Counted from the stretch's first letter, positions 33,871 through 46,021 are shown. The stretch is 64,000 bases of DNA from Amia ocellicauda (GCF_036373705.1 NC_089851.1:59317350-59381349); one strand, 5' to 3'. Notes: generated by a model from the letters alone, not told the origin. Program-made: numbers and translations.

Positions 33871-36321
33871 AGACAGAGCTGTTGTGGTTGCTGCAGTCGT
33901 GCAGTTCCTTCACAGTTGCCAAAAATCATTTCCAGCACACGATTTTCTTTGTCGTTGAATGCAACATACGTGACCATTGGGGGAGCGATAGCAAGCAAGA
34001 GAGTTAGATATCGAGAGTCATAGATAGATAGCTAGCTAGATAGATAGATAGATGGATGGATGGACGGCAAGGCAAGCATCTGATTGACAGTGGTCCGTGA
34101 TCTGCTGTTATGCTACAATGCTACTGACCATTGGGGGAGCGATAGCAAGCAAGAGAGTTAGATATCAAGAGTAATAGATAGATAGATAGATAGATGGATG
34201 GATGGACGGCAAGGCAAGCATCTGATTGACAGTGGTCCGTGATCTGCTGTTATGCTACTATGCTACTGACCATTGGGGGAGCGATAGCAAGCAAAAGAGT
34301 TAGATATCGAGAGTCATAGATAGATGGATGGATGGACGGCAAGGCAACCATCTGATTGACAGTGGTCCGTGATCTGCTGTTATGCTACTATGCTACTGAC
34401 CATTGGGGGAGCGATAGCAAGCAAAAGAGTTAGATATTGAGAGTCATAGATAGATAGATGGATGGATGGACGGCAAGGCAACCATCTGATTGACAGTGGT
34501 CCGTGATCTGCTGTTATGCTACTATGCTACTGACCATTGGGGGAGCGATAGCAAGCAAAAGAGTTAGATATCGAGAGTCATAGATAGATGGATGGATGGA
34601 CGGCAAGGCAAGCATCTGATTGACAGTGGTCCGTGATCTGCTGTTATGCTACAATGCTACTGACCATTGGGGGAGCGATAGCAAGCAAGAGAGTGAGATA
34701 TTGAGAGTCATAGATAGATAGATGGATGGATGGACGGCAAGGCAACCATCTGATTGACAGTGGTCCGTGATCTGCTGTTATGCTACTATGCTACTGACCA
34801 TTGGGGGAGCGATAGCAAGCAAAAGAGTTAGATATCGAGAGTCATAGATAGATGGATGGATGGACGGCAAGGCAAGCATCTGATTGACAGTGGTCCGTGA
34901 TCTGCTGTTATGCTACAATGCTACTGACCATTGGGGGAGCGATAGCAAGCAAGAGAGTGAGATGTCAAGAGTCATAGATAGACAGATAGATAGATAGATG
35001 GATGGATGGACGGCAAGGCAAGCACCTGATTGACAGTGGTCCGTGATCTGCTGTTATGCTACTATGCTACTGACCATTGGGGGAGCGATAGCAAGCAAGA
35101 GAGTTAGATATTGAGAGTCATAGATAGATAGATGGATGGATGGACGGCAAGGCAACCATCTGATTGACAGTGGTCCGTGATCTGCTGTTATGCTACTATG
35201 CTACTGAACATTGGGGGAGCGATAGCAAGCAAGAGAGTTAGATATTGAGAGTCATAGATAGATAGCTAGCTAGATAGATAGATAGATGGATGGATGGACG
35301 GCAAGGCAAGCATCTGATTGACAGTGGTCCGTGATCTGCTGTTATGCTACAATGCTACTGACCATTGGGGGAGCGATAGCAAGCAAGAGAGTTAGATATC
35401 AAGAGTAATAGATAGATAGATAGATAGATGGATGGATGGACGGCAAGGCAAGCATCTGATTGACAGTGGTCCGTGATCTGCTGTTATGCTACTATGCTAC
35501 TGACCATTGGGGGAGCGATAGCAAGCAAAAGAGTTAGATATCGAGAGTCATAGATAGATGGATGGATGGACGGCAAGGCAAGCATCTGATTGACAGTGGT
35601 CCGTGATCTGCTGTTATGCTACAATGCTACTGACCATTGGGGGAGCGATAGCAAGCAAGAGAGTGAGATGTCAAGAGTCATAGATAGACAGATAGATAGA
35701 TAGATGGATGGATGGACGGCAAGGCAAGCACCTGATTGACAGTGGTCCGTGATCTGCTGTTATGCTACTATGCTACTGACCATTGGGGGAGCGATAGCAA
35801 GCAAGAGAGTTAGATATTGAGAGTCATAGATAGATAGATGGATGGATGGACGGCAAGGCAACCATCTGATTGACAGTGGTCCGTGATCTGCTGTTATGCT
35901 ACAATGCTACTGACCATTGGGGGAGCGATAGCAAGCAAGAGAGTTAGATATTGAGAGTCATAGATAGATAGATGGATGGATGGACGGCAAGGCAAGCATC
36001 TGATTGACAGTGGTCCGTGATCTGCTGTTATGCTACTATGCTACTGACCATTGGGGGAGCGATAGCAAGCAAGAGAGTTAGATATTGAGAGTCATAGATA
36101 GATAGATGGATGGACGGCAAGGCAACCATCTGATTGACAGTGGTCCGTGATCTGCTGTTATGCTACTATGCTACTGACCATTGGGGGAGCGATAGCAAGC
36201 AAGAGAGTTAGATATTGAGAGTCATAGATAGATAGATGGATGGACGGCAAGGCAACCATCTGATTGACAGTGGTCCGTGATCTGCTGTTATGCTACTATC
36301 AGCAGCAGCAGCAGCAGATTT

Positions 36322-36395
36322 GGCGCCGTGGCTCAGTTGGTTAAAGTGCCTGTCTAGTAAACAGGAGGTCCTGGGTTCAAATCCCAGCGGTGCCT
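36322..36395 (+). tRNA. tRNA-Thr(AGT), block D
   Basis: Identical to the block C copy, with all stems paired; looks functional. Confidence 0.92.
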
Positions 36396-36824
36396 TAGGC
36401 GGGCTTTCTGTGCTCCTTGCTAAGCTTGTGCTTCCCTTTTGTCGACCATCAGTTTTAGCAAGATAGGCTTATCGTAAAGCCATCAGAGGACGTAATGAAC
36501 CGGAAAGCCAACTGGACAGATGCCGGTTTGTAAAGAAGAACCAGAACCCAAAGGACACGCGCTACGGCTAATGTCCAATTCCCATTGCCGCCCCTGGACA
36601 GTCGCAACAGGGAGCTTGTTGCTCCCGTCAACCTTACGTTTTCACCTCTGTGTGCTTCCTTTGTTGCAGCCTGCATCCAGGTTTTGTTTTGTTTTGTTTT
36701 GTTTTGTTTTGTTTTGTTTTGTTTTGTTTTGTTTTGTTTTGTTTTGTTTTGTTTTGTTTTGTTTTGTTTTGTTTTGTTTTGTGCCTTACGCCTGAGTGTA
36801 GGCACTGGGGAATGGGAGAGTCCT

Positions 36825-36898
36825 GGCACCGTGGCTTAGTTGGTCAAAGCACCTGTCTTGTAAACAGGAAACCCTGGGTTCGACTCCCAGCAGTGCCT
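36825..36898 (+). tRNA. tRNA-Thr(TGT), block D
   Basis: Identical to the copies in blocks B and C. Confidence 0.85.
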
Positions 36899-37062
36899 TG
36901 GTTTATGTTGGCCTAGGCAATGGAAAGGAAGTTTCTAAACGATCAATACATTCTTGCAAGATGGCCGTCCGCAGCAAGCAGCTTAAGGTTACTGTAGCCG
37001 CAGTCTGGCAAGCTGACCGCCAGAAGTAGAAACAATAACAAGGGGCGGGGGGAAAAGTGGGC

Positions 37063-37136
37063 CGTCCCTGGGTGGATTCGAACCACCATGCTTTCGGTTA
37101 ACAGCCAAACGCGCTGACCGATTGCGCCACACAGAC
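37063..37136 (-). tRNA. tRNA-Asn(GTT), block D
   Basis: Identical to the block C copy, with the GTCTGTG acceptor strand and the TTTT stop downstream. Confidence 0.82.
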
Positions 37137-39960
37137 AGACAGAGCTGTTGTGGTTGCTGCAGTCGTGCAGTTCCTTCACAGTTGCCAAAAATCATTTCCA
37201 GCACACGATTTTCTTTGTCGTTGAATGCAACATACGTTACCATTGGGGGAGCGATAGCAAGCAAGAGAGTTAGATATCGAGAGTCATAGATAGATAGCTA
37301 GCTAGATAGATAGATAGATGGATGGATGGACGGCAAGGCAAGCATCTGATTGACAGTGGTCCGTGATCTGCTGTTATGCTACAATGCTACTGACCATTGG
37401 GGGAGCGATAGCAAGCAAGAGAGTTAGATATCAAGAGTAATAGATAGATAGATAGATAGATGGATGGATGGACGGCAAGGCAAGCATCTGATTGACAGTG
37501 GTCCGTGATCTGCTGTTATGCTACTATGCTACTGACCATTGGGGGAGCGATAGCAAGCAAAAGAGTTAGATATCGAGAGTCATAGATAGATGGATGGATG
37601 GACGGCAAGGCAAGCATCTGATTGACAGTGGTCCGTGATCTGCTGTTATGCTACTATGCTACTGACCATTGGGGGAGCGATAGCAAGCAAGAGAGTTAGA
37701 TATTGAGAGTCATAGATAGATAGATGGATGGATGGACGGCAAGGCAACCATCTGATTGACAGTGGTCCGTGATCTGCTGTTATGCTACTATGCTACTGAC
37801 CATTGGGGGAGCGATAGCAAGCAAGAGAGTTAGATATTGAGAGTCATAGATAGATAGATGGATGGATGGACGGCAAGGCAACCATCTGATTGACAGTGGT
37901 CCGTGATCTGCTGTTATGCTACTATGCTACTGACCATTGGGGGAGCGATAGCAAGCAAAAGAGTTAGATATCGAGAGTCATAGATAGATGGATGGATGGA
38001 CGGCAAGGCAAGCATCTGATTGACAGTGGTCCGTGATCTGCTGTTATGCTACAATGCTACTGACCATTGGGGGAGCGATAGCAAGCAAGAGAGTGAGATG
38101 TCAAGAGTCATAGATAGACAGATAGATAGATAGATGGATGGATGGACGGCAAGGCAAGCACCTGATTGACAGTGGTCCGTGATCTGCTGTTATGCTACTA
38201 TGCTACTGACCATTGGGGGAGCGATAGCAAGCAAGAGAGTTAGATATTGAGAGTCATAGATAGATAGCTAGCTAGATAGATAGATAGATGGATGGATGGA
38301 CGGCAAGGCAAGCATCTGATTGACAGTGGTCCGTGATCTGCTGTTATGCTACTATGCTACTGACCATTGGGGGAGCGATAGCAAGCAAGAGAGTTAGATA
38401 TTGAGAGTCATAGATAGATAGATGGATGGATGGACGGCAAGGCAACCATCTGATTGACAGTGGTCCGTGATCTGCTGTTATGCTACTATGCTACTGACCA
38501 TTGGGGGAGCGATAGCAAGCAAGAGAGTTAGATATTGAGAGTCATAGATAGATAGATGGATGGATGGACGGCAAGGCAACCATCTGATTGACAGTGGTCC
38601 GTGATCTGCTGTTATGCTACTATGCTACTGAACATTGGGGGAGCGATAGCAAGCAAGAGAGTTAGATATTGAGAGTCATAGATAGATAGCTAGCTAGATA
38701 GATAGATAGATGGATGGATGGACGGCAAGGCAAGCATCTGATTGACAGTGGTCCGTGATCTGCTGTTATGCTACAATGCTACTGACCATTGGGGGAGCGA
38801 TAGCAAGCAAGAGAGTTAGATATCAAGAGTAATAGATAGATAGATAGATAGATGGATGGATGGACGGCAAGGCAAGCATCTGATTGACAGTGGTCCGTGA
38901 TCTGCTGTTATGCTACTATGCTACTGACCATTGGGGGAGCGATAGCAAGCAAAAGAGTTAGATATCGAGAGTCATAGATAGATGGATGGATGGACGGCAA
39001 GGCAAGCATCTGATTGACAGTGGTCCGTGATCTGCTGTTATGCTACAATGCTACTGACCATTGGGGGAGCGATAGCAAGCAAGAGAGTGAGATGTCAAGA
39101 GTCATAGATAGACAGATAGATAGATAGATGGATGGATGGACGGCAAGGCAAGCACCTGATTGACAGTGGTCCGTGATCTGCTGTTATGCTACTATGCTAC
39201 TGACCATTGGGGGAGCGATAGCAAGCAAGAGAGTTAGATATTGAGAGTCATAGATAGATAGCTAGCTAGATAGATAGATAGATGGATGGATGGACGGCAA
39301 GGCAAGCATCTGATTGACAGTGGTCCGTGATCTGCTGTTATGCTACAATGCTACTGACCATTGGGGGAGCGATAGCAAGCAAGAGAGTTAGATATCAAGA
39401 GTAATAGATAGATAGATAGATAGATGGATGGATGGACGGCAAGGCAAGCATCTGATTGACAGTGGTCCGTGATCTGCTGTTATGCTACTATGCTACTGAC
39501 CATTGGGGGAGCGATAGCAAGCAACAGAGTTAGATATCGAGAGTCATAGATAGATGGATGGATGGACGGCAAGGCAAGCATCTGATTGACAGTGGTCCGT
39601 GATCTGCTGTTATGCTACTATGCTACTGACCATTGGGGGAGCGATAGCAAGCAAGAGAGTTAGATATCAAGAGTCATAGATAGATAGATAGATAGATAGA
39701 TGGATGGATGGACGGCAAGGCAAGCATCTGATTGACAGTGGTCCGTGATCTGCTGTTATGCTACTATGCTACTGACCATTGGGGGAGCGATAGCAAGCAA
39801 GAGAGTTAGATATCAAGAGTCATAGATAGATAGATAGATGGATGGACGGCAAGGCAAGCATCTGATTGACAGTGGTCCGTGATCTGCTGTTATGCTACTA
39901 TGCTACTGACCATTGGGGGAGCGATAGCAAGCAAGAGAGTTAGATATCAAGAGTCATAGA

Positions 39961-40436
39961 AATCTAAATATATCATATCATATACTTTCACCTGATCTAC
40001 AGCTGCAACTGCATTTTCAAAAAATTCTAATAAATTAGTAAGTCATGATCTGCCTCATCTAAACCCATGCCGACTATCTCCAAGAATATGGTTTTCATTA
40101 AGATGCTCCTCTGTTTCTGTCTAATCATTTTTTCCAACATTTGCAGTGGTGCAGTGGATTGGTATGAAATTTGCTGTCTTCCAGTCAGTTGGCACATCCC
40201 CTGTTCTAAGTGTCATTTGGAATATTTGAGTTAGCGGCCTATAAATAATTTCCCTAATTTCTTTAAGTACCATTGGAAATATCCCATCTGGCCCAGGTGA
40301 TTTGTTTGTTTTTAATTCTGCTAGTCCCTTTAGTACCTCCTCCTCATTTATCCTGATCTCTTGTTCGAAAGTTTCACAAAGATTCTGTTCCGTTACTGGG
40401 ATGTAATTTGAGTTCTTCTGCCTCAATGTCATTTTT
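39961..40436 (-). mobile_element. LINE reverse transcriptase fragment (CR1/Rex-like)
   Basis: The minus-strand frame 40121-40432 reads EEEVLKGLAELKTNKSPGPD, then GIFPMVLKEI and TGDVPTDWKTANFIPI, the fingers region of a non-LTR reverse transcriptase. Further wording (GDSRHGF, then LTNLLEFFENAV near 40010-40080) continues the same domain after frame breaks. The catalytic YxDD region and both ends are missing. It directly follows the last minisatellite unit. CR1/Rex is my best guess at the clade. Confidence 0.75.
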
Positions 40437-40444
40437 CACGTATA

Positions 40445-40496
40445 CAGTGAGGGAAAAAAGTATTTGATCCCCTGCTGATTTTGTACGTTTGCTCAC
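40445..40496 (+). mobile_element. Tc1-like terminal repeat, cut by an LTR element
   Basis: The wording cagtgagggaaaaaagtatt, then tgatcccctgctgatt, is the terminal repeat of a common fish Tc1 group. It stops at gctcactg, where the LTR of the next element begins; no matching second half was found. Confidence 0.65.
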
Positions 40497-40607
40497 TGTT
40501 ATGACCCCAAGTGGCTGATGTAAGGGGATAAGAGGAACATAACATAAAACACACAAATGCAGTAGTGGGAGAGTGAAGGGAGTGCAAAAACCAACACAAT
40601 ATCAATA

Positions 40608-40645
<38 letters not shown>

Positions 40646-42545
40646 TCACCTAAAGGATTATTAGGAACACCATACTAATACTGTGTTTGACCCCCTTTCG
40701 CCTTCAGAACTGCCTTAATTCTACGTGGCATTGATTCAACAAGGTGCTGAAAGCATTCTTTAGAAATGTTGGCCCATATTGATAGGATAGCATCTTGCAG
40801 TTGATGGAGATTTGTGGGATGCACATCCAGGGCACGAAGCTCCCGTTCCACCACATCCCAAAGATGCTCTATTGGGTTGAGATCTGGTGACTGTGGGGGC
40901 CAGTTTAGTACTGTGAACTCATTGTCATGTTCAAGAAACCAATTTGAAATGATTCAACCTTTGTGAGATGGTGCATTATCCTGCTGGAAGTAGCCACCAG
41001 AGGATGGGTACATGGTGGTCATAAAGGGATGGACATGGTCAGAAACAATGCTCAGGTAGGCCGTGGCATTTAAACGATGCCCAATTGGCACTAAGGGGCC
41101 TAAAGTGTGCCAAGAAAACATCCCCCACACCATTACACCACCACCACCAGCCTGCACAGTGGTAACAAGGCATGATGGATCCATGTTCTCATTCTGTTTA
41201 CGCCAAATTCTGACTCTACCATCTGAAGGTCTCAACAGAAATCGAGACTCATCAGACCAGGCAACATTTTTCCAGTCTTCAACTGTCCAATTTTGGTGAG
41301 CTTGTGAAAATTGTAGCCTCTTTTTCCTATTTGTAGTGGAGATGAGTGGTACCCGGTGGGGTCTTCTGCTGTTGTAGCCCATCCGCCTCAAGGTTGTACG
41401 TGTTGTGGCTTCACAAATGCTTTACTGCATACCTCGGTTGTAACGAGTGGTTATTTCAGTCAAAGTTGCTCTTCTATCAGCTTGAATCAGTCGGCCCATT
41501 CTCCTCTGACCTCTAGCATCAACAAGGCATTTTCGCCCACGGGACTGCCGCATACTGGATGTTTTTCCCTTTTCACACCATTCTTTGTAAACCCAAGAAA
41601 TGGTTGTGCGTGAAAATCCCAGTAAATGAGCAGATTGTGAAATACTCAGACCGGCCCGTCTGGCACCAACAACCATGCCACGCTCAAAATTGCTTAAATC
41701 ACCTTTCTTTCCCATTCAGACATTCAGTTTGGAGTTCAGGAAATTGACTTGACCAGGACCACACCCCTAAATGAAGAAGCAACTGCCATGTGATTGGTTG
41801 GTTAGATAATTGCATTAATGAGAAATTGAACAGGTGTTCCTAATAATGCTTTAGGTGAGTGTATATAAGAAGGGTTTATTTACAATGGGGAGGGGAGTAT
41901 GTACAAGTATGTACAGTATACAAAAACACGTGATGATAATGGTACAAATAATGAACAAATATACAGAGGAAAACACCCTGGGCGGTGTCGGCTAACACTG
42001 AAACAAAACAAAACCTATCTAAGCTAGTCTAAAAGAGTAAACCACTACCTGACTTGTAGGATGACCCTAACTAGCTACACTAACTAAACTATCTAAACCT
42101 AACAACTAGTACAGAGGGGTGATCACCGCCCCTACCTAAATACCTAATGTGCTAGACAACATACATCCCTACGTGTAACCGTGTAAACCCATGGGTATCT
42201 CACCTATCTACCCGTTCTCCCCTGAACAGAGCACAATACAGAATACAATGTAAACGGAAACAAAACAGAGAAGAAACAGTGGATATTTACACAAGGAAAA
42301 ACAATCAATCACAAAGGTATTTTAAACAAACAGACAGGGTAGCAACACGAAATGGCATTGCAATCGGTAGTCTCTCGTAATGGAGGAATGACGGGGTATT
42401 TAAGCAGTAGTTGGAGACATCTGATTGGACAGGAACAGCACGGAACAGCGGAGTTGAGTGACGGGGACGAGAGCCAATCACAGCGGGACACCTGCGTACA
42501 ATAGGGATAGGAGGAGAACAGACACAGAGCACACGCACGTAACGA
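40497..42545 (-). mobile_element. 3' LTR of the Gmr1-like element, split by a Tc1 copy
   Basis: Begins tgttatgaccccaag at 40497, matching tgttacgaccccaag at the other LTR remnant (44637). It resumes after the Tc1 copy and runs to about cgcacgtaacg at 42543. Without the Tc1 insertion the LTR would be about 0.8 kb. The inner boundary is inferred from where RNase H coding ends. Confidence 0.6.
40641..41863 (-). mobile_element. Tc1-like transposon, both ends present, inside the LTR
   Basis: Both terminal repeats are present (cactcacctaaaggattatt and its complement) next to TA. The transposase on the minus strand starts at 41715 (MGKKGDLSNFERGMVVGARR), with a helix-turn-helix and DD34E residues in DESRF, QQDNAP and SPIEHLWD. 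It is inactive through two nonsense changes: Gln to TAA after NRGMQ (about 41422) and Arg to TGA after SHKG (about 40954). It keeps the VEDWKNVAW and GGGGVMVWG segments that are damaged in the palindrome copies, so it is the better preserved member. It follows an (AT)n run at 40607-40640. Confidence 0.93.
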
Positions 42546-44490
42546 TCAGTGTATACAACAATCGGCAGAGCACTGGAACCAATATAAACTTCAAATAACT
42601 GCAATGCTAATAATAATGCTAATTCTTCCTGCTTGATTGTGGAGTAATTGACTTGGCATTTATTGAATTTCTGTGAGAAATAACACACAGGGTGATCAAC
42701 ACCATCACCACCCCCCTGTAACAGGACAGCAGCCGCACCTCGAGCACTCGCATCCACCTCCAACTTGAAAGGACGTCCAAAGTCAGGGGCAGCGAGAACA
42801 GGAGTACTGCACAGGAGTGCTTTAGCCTGCTCAAAAACATCCTGGCATTCATCGGACCAAACAAATGCAGACGAGGGACTAAGGAGACTGGTGAGTGGAG
42901 CGACTACCGCAGAAAAGTTTCTACAAAAACTACGATAGTAGCCCGCCATGCCTAGAAAACGCTGCAACTCGCACCGGGTCGTGGGCATGGGGACAATAGC
43001 AGATACCTTGGCGTCCAGTGGACGCACCTGACCGTGGCCAACCTGTTTGCCAAGGTAGGAAACCGTAGCTTTTCCAAATTCACATTTAGCCAGGTTGAGT
43101 GTTAATGACGCCTGTGCGAAACGCTCAAATACAGCTCGTAACGTCATGATATGAGACGACCAGTCGGATGAATAAACAACTAAGTCATCCAGATATGCAT
43201 CACAGTGTGGAACGTCAGACAAGATTAAATTCACCAAATGCTGAAAAGTGGCAGGAGCGTTGCGCATGCCGAAGGGCATGACAGAGTACTGCAGAAAGTT
43301 ATCTGGGGTCACGAGGGGTTAATGGTACTTGCCAGTAACCTTTCAGGAGATCCAGCTTACTGACAAAGATGGCGGAGCCAACCTTATCTATGCAATCATC
43401 TAATCTTGGTAACGGGAATGAATCTGGGACAGTCACAGCATTCACCTTCTGGTAATCCGTACAAAATTGGTAGGTACCGTTGGGTTTAGGGACCAAAATA
43501 CAAGGGGAACTCCAGGGACTAGAACTCGGCGTAGCAAGGCCATTTTCTAGCAGATATGCTACCTCCTGTTTCATGATGTCCCTTTTGGTAGAATTAATGT
43601 GATAGGCATGTTGTTTAATAGGAGCAGCATTTCCCACGTTTAAATTGTGTTCCAAAACTGTAGTGCGAGTGGGGACATCACCGAAAAGACAGGGGAAATC
43701 CTGGATTAATTCCATAATGTCCTCTCTTTGTTCACTAGGTAGATGGGCTAATTGGGAAGGGAAAACCAGCAACATTTCAGAATTAAGCAACCGAGCTCAC
43801 TGCTGAGGAGTGTTTCGCAATACCAAGCCATCCTCATCACCAAAACTAACCTCCATAGTGTCAACCACAGAGGCTGGGACAGCAGAGCAGACATCGGGCT
43901 CTGCAATCTTCTCTGACGACTTTACTGGAGGGGTCAGTCTCGAGTGATATAACTTTAACATGTTAATGTGGCACACTCGAGACTGGCGTCTGCGGTCGGG
44001 AGTTCGAATCACATAATCAGTGTCGCTTAACTTTTTATCAACCAGGTATGGACCTGAAAACCGGGCAGAGAGGGAGGACCCTGGAATATGCAATAAAACC
44101 AGAACCTGGTCACCTGGCTGTAGAGAACGTGTGACCAGGTTCTGGTTTTGTTGCCTCCGCATCCGCACCCGTATTGGCGGCCTCCGCGCTGCCCACACTC
44201 TCCTTCAGACCGGGCACGGGCCGCACTGCCGGGGCCGCCGTGCGCATCACCGGGGTGACTGGGGCAGGGGCAGGATCAGGGACACGGGCAGGATCAGGCA
44301 ACACCGGAGGCACAACGAGCACTTGTCCTTCCACCAACTTATCCATGACGATCTGTCTAAACTGAGCTTTAACAATGTTCCTCGAAACTGTGAAACAGAA
44401 GTGATCCGCTAAAGCATATAAATCAGCCTTGCGACACACATCAAGCTGATCCAGAGACGGGACACTCAGAAAAGTACTTAAATCAAAACT
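42546..44490 (-). pseudogene. gag/integrase/reverse transcriptase remnants of the Gmr1-like element
   Basis: Parts, from high to low coordinate: a gag start (MASFDLSTFLSVPSLDQLDV, about 44.2-44.5 kb), an integrase C-terminus (RFSGPYLVDKKLSDTDYVIR and VCHINMLKLYH, about 44.0 kb), reverse transcriptase (LLENGLATPS, FCTDYQKVNAVTVPDSFPLP, FGMRNAPATFQ, catalytic AYLDDLVVYS), and RNase H (LEVDASARGAAAVLL, VVYTD). These domains would form the polyprotein of the element. It is not whole: several breaks and at least two large losses. Confidence 0.85.
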
Positions 44491-44651
44491 GGCCATAATT
44501 GTGACAAAATACACCACAAAAACCAATACCAATAATATAAACACACCACCTGCACAGCACAACACCCACACAAACACTACCACTATTTGCATGCAACTAC
44601 GGGAAAGAATATAACTCCCGGACGAGCCCCCAATTATGTTACGACCCCAAG

Positions 44652-44902
44652 ATATGTTATAATTCATCATATACCTTGTATCACTGCTACAATTATTCGT
44701 ATTATGATTCGTACTAGTACTATTATCATCATCCTCATTATTATTACTATTATTATGATGATGATGATGTGACGCAGTGAAACGCTACACGATTTTTTCT
44801 GTTTTATGTTTCAATGCAGCACATACTACTACTACTACTACTACTAAATAGTATTTTAATACCATTATTAATACTATTATGATGATGATGTGACACAATG
44901 AC

Positions 44903-44937
<35 letters not shown>

Positions 44938-45290
44938 TCGTCTCCGGCTTCCCCACGACCCTCACCAGGATAAGCAGTTTCGAAAATGAATGGATGGATG
45001 GATGGATGGAATAATAATAATAATAATAATAATAATCATTAATTATTATTAATACTATTCTATTCTTATTCTTATCATTATGTGACGCAGTGAAACACTA
45101 TACGTTTCTTTGACTTTTTTACGGTTCAAAACACTTCTCTCTCAACAGTATAGAAGACACATACCTTACACAAAACACCAGGGTTATTATCAAATGTATA
45201 AAAAGCATGAAATAACACCGCAAACACAGCAGGTCATATAAACAGATCGTATTAACACATTAATCGACAGACCGATTGATCAATTAAGAA
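44652..45290. repeat. Microsatellite-rich stretch with a short LINE tail
   Basis: (ATG/ATT)n, (TAC)n near 44826-44846, (ATA)n at 44905-44937 and 45011-45036. A 70-bp piece (gacccctcaccaggataagc-like wording, then gaaaatgaatggatgg) at about 44939-45010 is the end of the LINE tail family seen in the arms. No gene. Confidence 0.65.
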
Positions 45291-45754
45291 AATGCTTACT
45301 TACGTGGATCGATAGCAAAAAAATAAAATAATAGGAAGGAAGGAAGGAAGGAAGGAAGGAAAGAAGGAGGGAGGGAGGGAGGGATGGAGGGAGGCATAGA
45401 TAGAAAAATAGATCAATAGATAAAGATAAAGCTAGATTGATAGAATATATATATAGATAGAGACAGAGAGAGAGATATTGATGTCTGTCTGTATGTCTGT
45501 CTGTAAGTCTCAAAGATTCTTTTCACTCCCTAGGCAACGTCTGACAAAACACGTATTTACTGTTAGAAGTCCACCCGCAAAGCCCGCCTCTCCGGGTCAT
45601 GTAGCCAACTAGCTGAAAGAAAACACATTGAGTGACGTGGGAAATCGGGGGTTGTTCCAGCGGCAATTGTAAGCAATCCATGCAGGCTGAGGCTGCCAAT
45701 TTCAGTGGAATTTTAGAAAAAGCAGTCGTTCCCATTGGTTACATTTTAGTATGT
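45291..45754. other. Purine-rich tract and unassigned DNA
   Basis: (GGAA)n and (GGGA)n runs at 45334-45395, GATA-like and GAGA-like runs to about 45475, (TGTC)n at 45483-45505. 45505-45754 holds nothing recognised and may include upstream signals of the U6-like sequence. Confidence 0.5.
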
Positions 45755-45824
45755 CGATACAGAGCACATTCAGCCTATCTGGGCGCAAGGATGACACGCA
45801 AATTCTTGAAGCGTTCCATATTTT
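45755..45824 (+). ncRNA. U6 snRNA-like sequence (3' two-thirds), probable pseudogene or variant
   Basis: cgatacagag is followed after a diverged stretch by gcgcaaggatgacacgcaaa, then ttcttgaagcgttccatatttt, matching the 3' half of vertebrate U6 with one change (ttcttg for ttcgtg) and ending in the T-run terminator. The middle (normally AGATTAGCATGGCCCCT, including the ACAGAGA partner region) does not match and the 5' stem-loop is not recognisable, so it would not work as U6. Pol III terminator present. It heads a group with tRNA-Tyr and tRNA-Lys. Confidence 0.75.
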
Positions 45825-46021
45825 GGTCAGGTTCTCCGCAGCGCGCCGGTTCCCCTTGGCATCGCGGACATCTGGTGCTTGCGTCGCGGGCGGTTTGTCG
45901 CACTGCGGCAGCTCTCCCTCTCACGCCCATGCTCGGTGGCGTTGAGTCCTCTCGCACTCCTGCGTCGCAGCGGATCTATCGACCCCTTTCGATGCGGGCG
46001 AATTTTCCCGCCGTTTTTTCC

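Larger units (their letters stand above)
33014..33970. repeat. tRNA block C
   Basis: A 957-bp block with the same order and the same junctions as block B. The (TTTTG)n tract is 24 copies (33396-33515) and the linker before the array has an added (CAGA)n run that reaches into the tRNA-Asn acceptor stem. Confidence 0.95.
36300..37236. repeat. tRNA block D
   Basis: A 937-bp block nearly identical to block C, with (TTTTG)20 at 36682-36781 and the same (CAGA)n extension. The array border after it reads catacgttacc instead of catacgtgacc, a private change. Confidence 0.95.
24977..39960 (+). repeat. Minisatellite array 2, with tRNA blocks
   Basis: About 90 units of the array-1 family in the same orientation, interrupted by tRNA blocks B, C and D. 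GATA tracts are short (3-6 repeats) and units mostly 130-145 bp. Recurrent variants (an insert of gctagctaga, tcaagagtaa, gcaaaagag, gtgagatgtc, tattgag) come in fixed order, giving higher-order repeats. At the left edge a five-unit repeat of 686 bp occurs twice (25101 and 25787). Block spacing is 4839 bp (B to C) and 3286 bp (C to D). The array ends abruptly at 39960 against a LINE fragment. Confidence 0.97.
40497..44651 (-). mobile_element. Gmr1-like Ty3/Gypsy LTR retrotransposon, broken
   Basis: On the minus strand: a short 5' LTR end (44637-44651), a primer-binding site (44615-44633, ggggctcgtccggga wording, tRNA-Pro type), a gag start, an integrase C-terminal part, then reverse transcriptase and part of RNase H, then a 3' LTR. 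Integrase upstream of reverse transcriptase is the known order of Gmr1-type elements, unlike most Ty3/Gypsy. Large internal parts (rest of gag, protease, integrase core, end of RNase H) are missing, so this is a fossil with several breaks. A Tc1 element sits inside the 3' LTR. Confidence 0.85.
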
